Notes: a model not told the origin generated them from the sequence alone. Counted from the first letter of the stretch, positions 53,650 through 63,119 are shown. The stretch is 64,000 nucleotides of DNA from Vibrio sp. SCSIO 43135 (GCF_023716665.1 NZ_CP071860.1:1116001-1180000), one strand, 5' to 3'. Numbers and translations: made by a program.

Positions 53650-54666
53650 TCAACCATTGATATCGCTGTTTTTCAACGTCAGTAATGGGTTCCACTGGCC
53701 TGATTTCACTTTGTAGCTCGAACCATAAGTGCGCCATGTTACAGACCACTCATCAACGCCATCAGTCGTGATGTTATTAATAGCATCTTTACCACAGTTA
53801 ATGCTCAGCGTGTAACTACCATCCTCATTCGCAACAGCATCGCGGCTATTCAACACATTGTCGCCTAGTGGCAGCAGCCAACCTTCCGCATCGTACAACG
53901 TGAATGACCAGAACTCGTCGACACGTGGGTCTTCAAATGTCGTCTGCATACACTGAGTACCTTTAATGTTATTCGACATTTGATAGTTGTTTACGCTAAA
54001 TGCCATTCCTCCCCAGCCAGCAGCATTCGACAGCGAACGCGTGAGCGGATCGATGGTGTCTTCATCAAACGCGTATTCTAAAAATATGCCAGAACCAATA
54101 GCTTGCTTGTTCAGCTTAGACCAAAGCTCATCGCGGCCTTGTTTGTCGTACTTTGGAGTGACGTAGTGGTTAGGGCCAAAGTTAGTTACAGAAAGTGTCT
54201 TCTGTGCTTCACGGGCCGTTTCAATACCCTCTTCAAGTCCGATTCGGAAAATAGTCAGTACAAAGCCGTCTGTCGGTTTGACATCAATCCCGCCAGGAGT
54301 CCAAACGTAATCCAACGCGAACCCGTTTTCATCCAAAATCAAAGCCGACTGGAAAATATCGTTATCAGGCTGTTCTATGTGGATGCCCTTTGAGTTGTCG
54401 TACAATCCAACCGTATAAAGAGTGTCTCGGTTAGCACGAATAGTTGGAGCAGGCCCCGCAGGGTAATAGTCTGTCAGGTGAACGAAGCTATTGTTGATCC
54501 CTTTGCTCGCCCATTTATTGAAGTTAACTGCTGCCTCTACCCGATCAAAGTTTTCCATTGTTACTGGGATTGTCGATTCGTATTCCTTGCCATCAATCGC
54601 GACAGCTGCCTGTGCAGAATGGAGGGTCATTGCCGAAAGAAGGAGTGTTGGAATTAGATGCTTCAT
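53650..54666 (-). CDS. Secreted DUF1254/DUF1214 protein
   Basis: A 338-residue protein with a signal peptide (hydrophobic core, cut near Ser-Ala-Gln-Ala at residue 20). The DUF1254 domain is marked by Ala-Asn-Arg-Asp-Thr-Leu-Tyr-Thr near residue 80, and the DUF1214 domain by Phe-Trp-Ser-Phe-Thr-Leu-Tyr-Asp-Ala-Glu near residue 255. Such proteins are common in marine bacteria and are periplasmic, but no function is proven. It is divergent from a LysR regulator with a 230-base gap, which suggests that it is that regulator's target. Confidence 0.85.
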   Translation of the reverse strand: MKHLIPTLLLSAMTLHSAQAAVAIDGKEYESTIPVTMENFDRVEAAVNFNKWASKGINNSFVHLTDYYPAGPAPTIRANRDTLYTVGLYDNSKGIHIEQPDNDIFQSALILDENGFALDYVWTPGGIDVKPTDGFVLTIFRIGLEEGIETAREAQKTLSVTNFGPNHYVTPKYDKQGRDELWSKLNKQAIGSGIFLEYAFDEDTIDPLTRSLSNAAGWGGMAFSVNNYQMSNNIKGTQCMQTTFEDPRVDEFWSFTLYDAEGWLLPLGDNVLNSRDAVANEDGSYTLSINCGKDAINNITTDGVDEWSVTWRTYGSSYKVKSGQWNPLLTLKNSDING

Positions 54667-54866
54667 TAGAATTTCCTAAGTCGATGAGTAACAACTACGT
54701 AGCCAGCAAAGTCCCATTTTCATACAGGAAGATTCCGCTTTGATGGTCAGATTTTAGCGTTGTTAACTATGTTTATACCTATCATTTATAACTGCTCACG
54801 TACCTATCTCAAGCAGCACGAAAATAGTAAATTTATTTGCATTTCTCGTCTAATCACCAATAATTA

Positions 54867-54899
54867 CATACCATTATAACCACAGAGAATAATGGTATG
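54867..54899. promoter_or_regulatory. Perfect inverted repeat spanning the LysR start codon
   Basis: CATACCATTAT (54867-54877) is the exact complement of ATAATGGTATG (54889-54899), with 11 bases between. The last three bases of the right arm are the ATG of the LysR gene. It may be an operator overlapping the start, or an mRNA stem that hides the start codon. Confidence 0.65.
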
Positions 54900-55856
54900 A
54901 GCAGCAAGCAGAAAACATCCTTGGCACGAGTGGACCTCAACTTACTTATTGTGTTGGATTTGCTGCTTAAGGAGAGGCATGTATCTAGAGTTGCCGATAA
55001 GATGTTTGTTTCTCAGCCTGCTATAAGCCGTTCACTGAAAAAACTAAGGGAGATATTCGACGACCCGCTTTTTACCCGCAGCGCCACAGGCCTTAGCCCT
55101 ACGAGTAAGGCATTACAGCTAGAAAAAGAGTTAGACGGTGTACTTCCTTTGTTATCTCGTATGCTAAACAGAGAAGAATTTATAGAAAGCAAATGTGAGG
55201 ATACGTTTAGCTTATCTGTGCCTCCTTTTATCGGCGCCGTACTCATTCCTGATCTTTATCAGTACTTACAAACCCGTGCACCGAATGTCAGTATTAAAGA
55301 GATCACCACTCGTAGCAATGCACTCCAGTTACTCGATAACAATCAACTGGATTTCGCATTCCATTATGAAAAGTTAAAGTCTGCAAAATACGAATCTTGC
55401 TACATTGGTGATCTTTACCCAATGCTGTTTGTACGCAAAGGTCACCCTCTACTTTCTGTTGATTCACCACAACTAAGCCAAATCCTTAGCTACCCCGTTA
55501 TCGGCAACTTAATTGAAGATGATTCCAACCAATCAATTCGAATGCCTATTTTGGAGGTGCTTCAAGATTTGATTCATCAGCACCAAAAACCTCGTTTAAG
55601 AACAGTGCAAACAGGGAATATTTTTAGGGCGCTTAGAGATTCCGACAGCGTGTTGTTTGGCTCGAATGGCCTGCACTTGCTGCCAGAGTTCGAAGAAGAT
55701 TTTGTAGAGATATATTCGCTTCGTGATGAACCCAAATACATACTGCCGATATACTTGGTTCTTCACTCACGCAATAAAGACAATGAAGCGCACAAATGGT
55801 TGTTTGAGATTATCAAAGATAAATCAACGAGCATTCTTGCTACCAGTTCAACCTAG
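54897..55856 (+). CDS. LysR-family transcriptional regulator
   Basis: A 319-residue LysR protein of the NodD/LeuO-like group: Arg-Val-Asp-Leu-Asn-Leu-Leu-Ile-Val-Leu-Asp-Leu-Leu-Leu, then a recognition helix with Ser-Gln-Pro-Ala-Ile-Ser-Arg-Ser-Leu-Lys-Lys-Leu-Arg and Asp-Asp-Pro-Leu-Phe-Thr-Arg. An effector domain follows from about residue 105. It is divergent from the DUF1254 gene. A perfect inverted repeat includes its start codon, which suggests autoregulation. Confidence 0.85.
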   Translation: MSSKQKTSLARVDLNLLIVLDLLLKERHVSRVADKMFVSQPAISRSLKKLREIFDDPLFTRSATGLSPTSKALQLEKELDGVLPLLSRMLNREEFIESKCEDTFSLSVPPFIGAVLIPDLYQYLQTRAPNVSIKEITTRSNALQLLDNNQLDFAFHYEKLKSAKYESCYIGDLYPMLFVRKGHPLLSVDSPQLSQILSYPVIGNLIEDDSNQSIRMPILEVLQDLIHQHQKPRLRTVQTGNIFRALRDSDSVLFGSNGLHLLPEFEEDFVEIYSLRDEPKYILPIYLVLHSRNKDNEAHKWLFEIIKDKSTSILATSST

Positions 55857-55884
55857 ATGTGCGCACAAAGAGAAAGTGAGTGGA

Positions 55885-56397
55885 TTAGTGGTCAACGTAG
55901 ATAAGCTGTTCAACGTCAAAGCCGTTGGCTTTAGACATGGCTTCAAACTTATCCAGTACCTCTTGGCTTACTTCAGGCGTTCGAGATAATAGCCACAAGT
56001 AATCGTTGCTCGGGCCTGATACAAACGCATAGTCGTAGCTATTTTTCTCGAGTTCAAACACTACATAAGAGCCATAAAAGGGCCCAAAGAACGACACTTT
56101 TAGGTAGCCTTTCGTTTCTTCATCAACGAAATACGCTTTTCCTTCCGCCTCTTTCCACTCTTGATTTTCTTCATCGAAGCCACGATTAATGACCATGACA
56201 CCGCCATCTTCTCGTAGTGAGTATTCAGCGGATACTTGCGTCAACCCGCGCTCAAAAGAATGATTTAATCGAGCGACCTCATACCATTTACCAAGATAGC
56301 GATTCAACTCAAAGTCACTTACCGGCTGAACAGATTGAGGCATCCCCAAACAACCTGTTAACGCTAACACCAACATTGCAATGAACAGTTTTTTCAT
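55885..56397 (-). CDS. blc: Outer-membrane lipoprotein lipocalin, Blc-like
   Basis: A 170-residue bacterial lipocalin. The signal peptide ends in Leu-Thr-Gly-Cys16, the lipid-anchored residue; the Gly-Lys-Trp-Tyr-Glu-Val-Ala-Arg signature is near residue 35, and Tyr-Leu-Trp-Leu-Leu-Ser-Arg-Thr-Pro near residue 140. Blc-type proteins sit in the outer membrane and bind fatty acids or lysophospholipids, often under stress. GAGGTG precedes the ATG at 56397. It ends 29 bases from the convergent LysR gene. Confidence 0.9.
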   Translation of the reverse strand: MKKLFIAMLVLALTGCLGMPQSVQPVSDFELNRYLGKWYEVARLNHSFERGLTQVSAEYSLREDGGVMVINRGFDEENQEWKEAEGKAYFVDEETKGYLKVSFFGPFYGSYVVFELEKNSYDYAFVSGPSNDYLWLLSRTPEVSQEVLDKFEAMSKANGFDVEQLIYVDH

Positions 56398-56436
56398 ACT
56401 ACACCTCACTTAGCGATTAACAGAAACACCACTTTG

Positions 56437-57240
56437 TTATGATAATGGCTTAGAATTCAATAAACTGCGAATCTCATCAATCTCTTGATTTAAGCTAATT
56501 CCGTTATATTGGGGGGCGATACTCAAGTCATTGATCACGACGGTCTCACACGCCGCACTCTCTCCTAGCGTAAGCGTGTTTTCTCCCTGAGCGTTGTATG
56601 CTCGACTGCTGCCACAATAGTGCGCGGTAAACTCACTCGTCACATCCTCACCAACTCGATTGCACGTGAGAATATGCTGCCCATTTTCTAACGCTCTAGA
56701 GTGAGCAATGGCAAAACTTTGCTGGCCGCCAAAGTTTGCAGGGTGAAGTATCACATCTGCGTTTTGATAGCCGCGCATGATTTCTGGAAACCATATATCA
56801 AAGCAAATCGCGACGCCAAAGTTCAAACCTTTATGGCTGAACGTCAACAGTTCGCTGCCACGGTCGAAGTATCGCTTGTCGATACGGTTTTGGCTGATCT
56901 TTCGATAGGTATGCTTCAAGCCCGTACCATCCACTACCACAACGCTGTTGTAGTAGTTGTCGCCATCCTTCTCGGCCACTCCCGCAACAAATAGCGTTGA
57001 GTATTGCTGAGCTAGTTCGGTTAAAGCATCGATGGTTGGGCTGTAGGTGAACTCTTCACTCAAGCACTGAATTTCTTCCGGTGAGTCGAATATGTAGCCA
57101 GTGGAGAACATTTCTGGCAGCAGAGTAATGTCGCCAACGGAATCACACTGCTTTAGCTGCTGCGCCAGTGACGCAAGATTTCGTTGTTTATTCTTATACT
57201 CTACGCAAAGCTGAACGAGAGTGACGCTGACACCTTCCAT
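56437..57240 (-). CDS. Carbon-nitrogen hydrolase (nitrilase superfamily), YafV-like
   Basis: A 267-residue nitrilase-superfamily enzyme with the catalytic Glu43, Lys114 and Cys146 (in Ala-Ile-Cys-Phe-Asp). Length and motifs fit YafV/omega-amidases, which cut the side-chain amide of alpha-ketoglutaramate in repair of the methionine-salvage or transamination by-product, although other amides are possible. AAGGG precedes the ATG at 57240. The adjacent lipocalin gene lies about 40 bases downstream on the same strand but is probably unrelated. Confidence 0.8.
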   Translation of the reverse strand: MEGVSVTLVQLCVEYKNKQRNLASLAQQLKQCDSVGDITLLPEMFSTGYIFDSPEEIQCLSEEFTYSPTIDALTELAQQYSTLFVAGVAEKDGDNYYNSVVVVDGTGLKHTYRKISQNRIDKRYFDRGSELLTFSHKGLNFGVAICFDIWFPEIMRGYQNADVILHPANFGGQQSFAIAHSRALENGQHILTCNRVGEDVTSEFTAHYCGSSRAYNAQGENTLTLGESAACETVVINDLSIAPQYNGISLNQEIDEIRSLLNSKPLS

Positions 57241-57332
57241 GTCGAACCCTTACTAATCGATATGTAACAAGGCCGTGAATATAAGGTGATGTGGAAATGA
57301 TTACAAACGTTAGTCAACCCATGCCCAGCGTT

Positions 57333-57941
57333 TTAAGATCTCGCTCCAGACACCAAAGAGAAAGCAATCACCAACATAATTACACCAACCAGCACTTCCA
57401 GAACTTTCCATGCTTTGGGACTTTTGAAAAAGGGAGCGAGGAATCGAGCGCCGTACCCAAGTGAGAAGAAGAACACAAACGATGCCGTTATCGCCCCTAC
57501 GGCAAACTCGACTTGATTAGGTTGGTATTGAGTAGAAATTGAACCAAGCAGAACCACGGTATCAAGGTACACATGTGGGTTTAGCCAAGTGAAAGCCAAA
57601 CACATCAATACCGACTTGAGCCACGAACTCGGCGCATCCGTTCCATTTTCAAGCGCATGATCGGTGGTGAGAGCAGACTTAAAGCTTAGAACGGCATAAA
57701 CGGATAGAAATATCGCCCCACCATACCGAGCAAGGGTTTCTATCTGTGGGAACTGGTTAACAATCACACCGAACCCGGCTACGCCCAAGCTAATAAGTAT
57801 CGCATCAGAAATGGCGCAAACAGCACAAATGACGAATACATTCTGGTTTTTTAAGCCTTGCTTTAGGACAAATGCATTTTGAGAACCTATCGCTAAGATC
57901 AGCGATAACCCCAATGAAAACCCAGCAAAATAACTCACCAT
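57333..57941 (-). CDS. LysE/ArgO-type amino-acid exporter
   Basis: A 202-residue membrane protein with about six helices. The LysE/ArgO hallmark Leu-Ala-Ile-Gly-Ser-Gln-Asn-Ala-Phe-Val-Leu-Lys-Gln-Gly lies near residue 16, and Trp-Leu-Asn-Pro-His-Val-Tyr-Leu-Asp near residue 120. The family exports basic amino acids such as arginine or lysine. No LysG/ArgP-type regulator is adjacent, so control is unknown. Confidence 0.88.
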   Translation of the reverse strand: MVSYFAGFSLGLSLILAIGSQNAFVLKQGLKNQNVFVICAVCAISDAILISLGVAGFGVIVNQFPQIETLARYGGAIFLSVYAVLSFKSALTTDHALENGTDAPSSWLKSVLMCLAFTWLNPHVYLDTVVLLGSISTQYQPNQVEFAVGAITASFVFFFSLGYGARFLAPFFKSPKAWKVLEVLVGVIMLVIAFSLVSGARS

Positions 57942-58021
57942 AACGCTATCTTCTATTTCCTTATTGGGCTTCCACTAATCCATTAGTAAAGTCGAGAACC
58001 ACCTTTCAACGACCAAGAAAA

Positions 58022-58480
58022 TCAAGATGAAGAAGCGCTTCTAACTAAGCTCATCGGTACAAAGCGAATCCCGTTAAAATCGCTTTCTTCGGACGTTGCC
58101 ACAAAACCGTGGTGCTGATAAAAGCCGACTGCGTTCACCGAGGAGCGAAGACTAATCTCGCTTTCTTCTGTTGATTCAAGAATGCGTTTTAGTAGCTTAG
58201 TACCCAGTCCCGAGCCTTGGAGCTTATTGGACACAAACAAATGAGTCAGGTAATCACCATTTCGAAGCGCTGCATAACCCACCATTTGCCCATCTAATAC
58301 AGCCTTTAGGCTCACAAAATTGTCGCCCTCTAGCGTCGTCTTTAGATCTGGTAACACGCGCTGCTGATACTCTTGTTGACCTTGCTCATTAAGCAATGGC
58401 AATACATCGTGTTTTGATACTTCAGCAACCAGTGCCGTTATTGCGTCTACATCCGTTTTTTGGGCTTTCAGAATATCCAT
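58022..58480 (-). CDS. GNAT N-acetyltransferase
   Basis: A 152-residue GNAT protein. The acetyl-CoA loop reads Gly-Ser-Gly-Leu-Gly-Thr-Lys-Leu-Leu near residue 92 and the last motif is Ala-Val-Gly-Phe-Tyr-Gln-His-His-Gly-Phe. No substrate is indicated. It stands 36 bases after a sugar O-acetyltransferase gene on the same strand. Confidence 0.8.
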   Translation of the reverse strand: MDILKAQKTDVDAITALVAEVSKHDVLPLLNEQGQQEYQQRVLPDLKTTLEGDNFVSLKAVLDGQMVGYAALRNGDYLTHLFVSNKLQGSGLGTKLLKRILESTEESEISLRSSVNAVGFYQHHGFVATSEESDFNGIRFVPMSLVRSASSS

Positions 58481-58516
58481 ACTCTTTCCAAGTGTCCTAT
58501 TCGTTTTTCACGTTGG

Positions 58517-59119
58517 TTAATCACCAGCGTTGATATCTTCTTTTACTATTCTTGCCGGATTCCCGACGACAACCGTATCGGCAGGAACATCTTTTGTGAC
58601 CACACTTCCCGCTCCAACCACAGCACGCTCACCGATGGTCACACCGGGCAAGACAATCACGTTAGCGCCAATCCAAACTTTGTCCGAAATATGAATCGGC
58701 TTGGCGAATTCTTCATAGGTATAACGTGTTTTTGCATCAAGCGGGTGCCCAGCAGTACAAAGTGTCACATTTGGCCCTATCATCACGAAATCGCCAATCG
58801 TTACCTTACCGCAATCCAGAATAACGCCGTTGGTATTCATGTAGAAGTTTTTGCCAACTTTAATGTTATAGCCGTAATCGCAAAAGAACTGCCCATTTAA
58901 ACTGGTCGTTTCGTCCGACTTGCCAAACAAGTCTTGTATTAGAAGGTTCTTTTCCTTGGGCTCAAAGCAAGTACTGATTTGGTGACAAAGTTTAGCGGCT
59001 TTTATTCGATCTTCTGGTAAACCTTCAGTATCTGGGTTGTATAACATTCCACTTATGTGGCTTTTTTCTCGATTGCTTTTTTGTAAACAGCTTTCTTCTT
59101 GGCTAACGGGTTCACTCAT
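58517..59119 (-). CDS. Maltose/galactoside O-acetyltransferase-like protein
   Basis: A 200-residue hexapeptide-repeat acetyltransferase of the Maa/LacA/NodL group. An N-terminal Mac domain has Ser-Gly-Met-Leu-Tyr-Asn-Pro, and a left-handed beta-helix follows. The catalytic His is in Ala-Gly-His-Pro-Leu-Asp, and the Gly-Asn-Pro-Ala-Arg C-terminal motif is present. It moves acetyl from acetyl-CoA to a sugar hydroxyl. The first 25 residues are longer than usual, so a later start is possible. Confidence 0.85.
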   Translation of the reverse strand: MSEPVSQEESCLQKSNREKSHISGMLYNPDTEGLPEDRIKAAKLCHQISTCFEPKEKNLLIQDLFGKSDETTSLNGQFFCDYGYNIKVGKNFYMNTNGVILDCGKVTIGDFVMIGPNVTLCTAGHPLDAKTRYTYEEFAKPIHISDKVWIGANVIVLPGVTIGERAVVGAGSVVTKDVPADTVVVGNPARIVKEDINAGD

Positions 59120-59294
59120 CTTCTAACACTCAATGCATTGGGTACAACGTTAAAGTCATGGCTCTAACATACAAGATTTAGCTATTGGCAGGGAACCACT
59201 CTAACCATTATTTTCTGAGACTTTTATCCGATAGAGTCCATTGATAGGTGTTTCTACAAAATATTGCCACACATGCTTGAATGCAGCGAATTGA

Positions 59295-59837
59295 TTAAGG
59301 GGAAGGCACGCTTAAACTGCTAAGAACAAACTCGGCTCTTTCCTCTACCGATACTTTGGGTACTTCAATCAGGTCATAGCCATACTCTTCGTATGCTCTC
59401 GTAATGTGATCGTAGGTTTCTACAGCCTCTCTAAAACTCTGTTTGCGTTCTAAATCATTTCGATAAATAGCTTCCCAAGGAGGGAATACGAATACCTCGT
59501 TGTGATATTTCAAATCATTGCAATACATCAACAAGCTTTCTGACAATGATATATTTTCAAGCCGGCTATAACCGTAGCAATCAATAATACTTCTATCGAA
59601 AAAAGTAAGCTCCGAACAACCGTATTGGAGGTAGTTGTTGTGCTCCTCTGCAACCATTTCATCTCGAAATTCAGCTTTATTTTTCCATGGTAATGCTCTG
59701 CCGTCAGTGGCCACTTGAGTTTGGATGACCTTGCGCCCAACTTCCGGAGCACTGGGAAAGCCCAATTGCTTTAAGTATTCGATCACCGACGTCTTTCCAG
59801 CACCTGGGCCACCGGTAAAAACAACTTTATTATTCAA
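59295..59837 (-). CDS. AAA-type P-loop NTPase (AAA_28)
   Basis: A 180-residue nucleoside triphosphatase or kinase-like protein. Walker A is Gly-Gly-Pro-Gly-Ala-Gly-Lys-Thr-Ser at residues 9-17, and the second motif is Phe-Phe-Asp-Arg-Ser near residue 80. Small AAA_28 proteins of this length exist in many bacteria; the role is unknown. The start is TTG at 59837 with AAGGAAAC upstream, which is unusual but the best available. It lies upstream of the sugar acetyltransferase gene with a 175-base gap that has no gene. Confidence 0.75.
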   Translation of the reverse strand: MNNKVVFTGGPGAGKTSVIEYLKQLGFPSAPEVGRKVIQTQVATDGRALPWKNKAEFRDEMVAEEHNNYLQYGCSELTFFDRSIIDCYGYSRLENISLSESLLMYCNDLKYHNEVFVFPPWEAIYRNDLERKQSFREAVETYDHITRAYEEYGYDLIEVPKVSVEERAEFVLSSLSVPSP

Positions 59838-59869
59838 CCTTGTTTCCTTCGTCTTTTAGAAAATCCACG

Positions 59870-60766
59870 CTAATTAAACCTTCGGCGAAACTGAGTCGGG
59901 GTCATCGCTTTTAACCCTTTAAACTGGCGATTAAAGTTAGACAAATTATTGAAACCCGTTTTCTCTGCCACCAGCGCGATTGGGTATTCCGTGCTTGCCA
60001 ACAACTCACAGGCTTTGCCCACGCGGTACTGCTTCAAGTGATCGGAAAAACTCATTCCGTAGTGCTTTTCAAACAAACGGTAAGCCGAGCTTTCGCTAAT
60101 GTGTAATAGCTTACACACATCAACAATCTTAATGGGTTCACCATAATGCTTTTCGATGTAGCGCGAAGCTCGTTCTATACGCTGGTTGTATTCGGAATCT
60201 TCCGATAGTGGCTTAAGGTAGTATGGTGAAGAGGAAAGCTTTTTAGCTTCGTGATCATTAGATAACGCAATCAACACTTCAATCACTTTCGCCGCTTGAT
60301 ACTGCCTATCCATGTACCGCATTTCTTGCATCGTCGTCGCCACTGCGTTCGCTGCCTCTGGGCTAAACGATAAACCATAGGCAGATCGGTCCAACAACCT
60401 TTTCAACTGCCTTGCTTCAGGGATCAATGCTTGTAGCCGCACTAACCATTGATGAGAAAACCAGATGATGATGGTGTGATGATCTTTCACAACTTCAGAA
60501 TCTTTGGAGCCAAAACTGCCAGCCAACATATGAGGCAAACCAGGGCCATAAAGAAGTAGAGATTTGTGGTTGATTGGCCCTATTGCATCTCCCGCATAGA
60601 AGTTACCTTTGAACTCTTGGTTGGGATCTAGATACAGAACCAATTCATACTCGGCGTGATAGTGCCAAGAACACGCAAACTCGTCTTTTCGAACCGTGCA
60701 GGTAAATTCTCGATACAACCAATCGAAGCTAGGTTCAGCAACAACATTCTCTTTAAATGGCTTCAT
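59870..60766 (-). CDS. AraC-family regulator with a cupin sensor domain
   Basis: A 298-residue regulator. The N-terminal 150 residues form a cupin-like ligand domain (Trp-His-Tyr-His-Ala-Glu-Tyr-Glu-Leu near residue 35), and the C-terminal double helix-turn-helix ends with Thr-Gly-Phe-Asn-Asn-Leu-Ser-Asn-Phe-Asn-Arg-Gln-Phe-Lys. Such proteins usually sense a sugar. It is divergent from the Set-type sugar exporter gene at 60961 and is its likely controller. GGAG precedes the ATG. Confidence 0.88.
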   Translation of the reverse strand: MKPFKENVVAEPSFDWLYREFTCTVRKDEFACSWHYHAEYELVLYLDPNQEFKGNFYAGDAIGPINHKSLLLYGPGLPHMLAGSFGSKDSEVVKDHHTIIIWFSHQWLVRLQALIPEARQLKRLLDRSAYGLSFSPEAANAVATTMQEMRYMDRQYQAAKVIEVLIALSNDHEAKKLSSSPYYLKPLSEDSEYNQRIERASRYIEKHYGEPIKIVDVCKLLHISESSAYRLFEKHYGMSFSDHLKQYRVGKACELLASTEYPIALVAEKTGFNNLSNFNRQFKGLKAMTPTQFRRRFN

Positions 60767-60960
60767 ATCGGCTCCAAGGGTGACTTAAACAATACTTTAC
60801 AGGCTCTCTACTTAACTGGCTTTCCACTTAGCTGTCAAAAACCAATATCGACATTGACTGAATAGTACCAGAAGTATGCGGAATATCATTAATGTACGCT
60901 GAGTAGATTCTTTAAGATACCCGCTATCAAACAGATCTATGTAAATTCTGGAGGCGTCGC

Positions 60961-62157
60961 TTGTTTAAAGATAAAACTGCACTGCTATTTGTGTGCATTT
61001 CGTTTATTTGTGGTCTGTGTGGCGCGTTCTTTTATCCGTTGTCGAGCCTGTTCATCGTGCAAGAGCTAGGCGCCAGCCCAATGATGCTGAGCGTCTATAT
61101 GGTCGCTGCAGTAGGGAGTTCTGTCGCCGTTTCTCACTATATCGCGAAACGTTCCGACAAGAACTGGAACAGAAAAAGTATCCTAGTAGTGTCTTTATCG
61201 AGTTATTTCATCACCGTCACTAGCTTTGTGTTTATCCGTGATTATTGGACAGCCGTTGCCGTCGTCATTCTGTTTGGCAGTGTCAGCGGCGCTTCGTTTG
61301 GCCAATTGTTCGCTTTAGGAAGAGAATACGGCGATCGCTATGTCAGCAACAGTACCAACTTTTTGGCTGTAATGCGCGCAGGGCTCGCCATTGCTTGGGT
61401 ATTTGGCCCACCTATTGCGTTTATGCTTAACGCTAAGTTTGGCTTCAGCGCTGCATTCGCAGTATCTTCTGTGACCGTGCTTATCGGTATCATACTGGCC
61501 GCTAAGTTTGTTCCGGGGCAAGTTGTATCCAAACAAGAGAAATCCGAGTCGCCTGAAATCAATAAACCGTTAGGCGGTATGGTAGTGCTGTACTGCTTGA
61601 TATTGGTCTGTGCGTTTGGCGCAAATAACCTCTACATCACAAGTATGCCGCTGTATTTGTCGCAAGAGTTGATGGTGAACCCAAGTTGGCTAGGGCTACT
61701 TTTTGGTATGGCTGCAGCGTGTGAGATTCCTGTGATGCTCACTGCTGGTTCTCTGGCCAATCGATTAGGCGCAGTTCGATTGATGATTATTGCAGCATTA
61801 AGTGGGGTTGGGTTCTACCTAGTGATGCTTTCGCAGACCAGCTTCATCGCGATGTTAATCGCGCAAGTGTTTAATGGCTTCTTCATCGGCGTATGGGCAA
61901 CCATCGGCATGGTTGCACTGCAAGACATGATGAAAGACAGACTTGGTACTGCATCCACGCTGTTCTCGAATATGCTAAGCGTAAGCACCTTAGTGTCGAG
62001 CTTAGCGGTCGGTGTGATTGGTGAACTGTACGACTACTACAGTGCCCTTTATGTCAGCCTTGCAGGGTTAGTTGTTGCAGTAGGCTTATTGGCGTTGTTC
62101 GAGGTAAAAAGCAAACCGGTATGCGAAGCGATGCAATATCAAGCTTCTGAAGGCTAG
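60961..62157 (+). CDS. Sugar efflux transporter, Set family (MFS)
   Basis: A 398-residue MFS protein with 12 helices. The pattern fits SetA/SetB-type sugar exporters: an N-terminal Gly-Ala-Phe-Phe-Tyr-Pro-Leu-Ser-Ser-Leu-Phe, a helix-4 Phe-Gly-Gln-Leu-Phe-Ala-Leu-Gly-Arg-Glu motif, and a late Leu-Gly-Thr-Ala-Ser-Thr-Leu-Phe. Set proteins export glucosides, lactose or sugar phosphate analogues. The start is TTG at 60961 with GGAGG seven bases before it, so TTG is convincing. It is divergent from the AraC/cupin regulator. Confidence 0.82.
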   Translation: MFKDKTALLFVCISFICGLCGAFFYPLSSLFIVQELGASPMMLSVYMVAAVGSSVAVSHYIAKRSDKNWNRKSILVVSLSSYFITVTSFVFIRDYWTAVAVVILFGSVSGASFGQLFALGREYGDRYVSNSTNFLAVMRAGLAIAWVFGPPIAFMLNAKFGFSAAFAVSSVTVLIGIILAAKFVPGQVVSKQEKSESPEINKPLGGMVVLYCLILVCAFGANNLYITSMPLYLSQELMVNPSWLGLLFGMAAACEIPVMLTAGSLANRLGAVRLMIIAALSGVGFYLVMLSQTSFIAMLIAQVFNGFFIGVWATIGMVALQDMMKDRLGTASTLFSNMLSVSTLVSSLAVGVIGELYDYYSALYVSLAGLVVAVGLLALFEVKSKPVCEAMQYQASEG

Positions 62158-62270
62158 CAAAGCCAACACTTAAACGAAAAGGGAATGCCATGCCTAACGC
62201 AGTAGCATTCTCTTTGAGTTTTTCCAGCTATCTTCAGATGCTGGTCATGGCTCTGGTACCCGCACTATTA

Positions 62271-63047
62271 CTATAGAACACCTTCTACACTATCTAACCA
62301 CTTCGGTATATTGGCCTTGTACCAGTTGATGTAAGTGGGTAAATCTGGCTTTTCTCTATCAGAGAGAATGTTGACGACTTCAACGATTATCCAGCACTTT
62401 GCAATGACCAAGTGCTTTAGGAGCTCTGCTCCTGGGTACTGAGAATTATGCTGCGTGTATTGATCAATGATCCTTTTATACTCAGGAATGTGCCCGAGCC
62501 CCTGAACTAATGGAGCTAAATCAATAGCAGGGCTGCCATACCCAAATCGCTCCCAGTCAAATAGCACTAACTCACCACTGTTTTTTCTTCCCCAGTTACC
62601 ATCATTGCTATCTCCAGATATCAAGGAATCACAATCGAATATCACGCTAGACAAAGACTGGATTCGTTTGACGGAAGACTCCAAGCCTGATGGAAGGTTA
62701 AGCTTTTGCAGCGCTAGTTCTGTCTCGGCAACACTCCATTGATGGTTCTTTAAAGTGAACGTCGGAACATAATCAGAACGATGTAGACTTGCCAATTGAG
62801 CATATAGTGCACGCTCCATACGAAGCTCACTAAGCGGTATCTGATGTGGAATGTATTCTATGTAAAGGCAGTTACCATCTGCTTTCAACAATTCAGGAGA
62901 GTTCACCCCTACTAAGTTTGGTGCAGCGTATTGATAAAAGCCTACCTCCACTGGCGAAGCTCCTTGCTTGAGAACACAATCTACGCCGTCAATTGACTCA
63001 ATAGAAACTCTAGCAGCGCCCATTTTTGATAAGTCTTGGGTACCCAT
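62271..63047 (-). CDS. Aminoglycoside/choline-kinase-like phosphotransferase (APH fold)
   Basis: A 258-residue protein of the APH superfamily. The catalytic loop reads Ser-Gly-Asp-Ser-Asn-Asp-Gly-Asn near residue 145 (His of the usual motif replaced by Ser, catalytic Asp kept), and the metal Asp is in Leu-Phe-Asp-Trp-Glu. The N-terminal ATP lobe is shorter than in APH proteins that give resistance. So it probably phosphorylates a small alcohol such as choline, ethanolamine, a sugar or homoserine; resistance is not implied. GGAG precedes the ATG. Confidence 0.75.
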   Translation of the reverse strand: MGTQDLSKMGAARVSIESIDGVDCVLKQGASPVEVGFYQYAAPNLVGVNSPELLKADGNCLYIEYIPHQIPLSELRMERALYAQLASLHRSDYVPTFTLKNHQWSVAETELALQKLNLPSGLESSVKRIQSLSSVIFDCDSLISGDSNDGNWGRKNSGELVLFDWERFGYGSPAIDLAPLVQGLGHIPEYKRIIDQYTQHNSQYPGAELLKHLVIAKCWIIVEVVNILSDREKPDLPTYINWYKANIPKWLDSVEGVL

Positions 63048-63119
63048 TAACGCTCCATGTCTCGCACATTTACCAACAGTGGCATAGTGTTGCTTAGGGA
63101 TATCAGGTTAGCACTTTAC

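Noticed and set aside
62271..63047. An aminoglycoside resistance gene
   Set aside because: The APH fold is present, but the catalytic His is Ser and the context is metabolic; resistance cannot be claimed.
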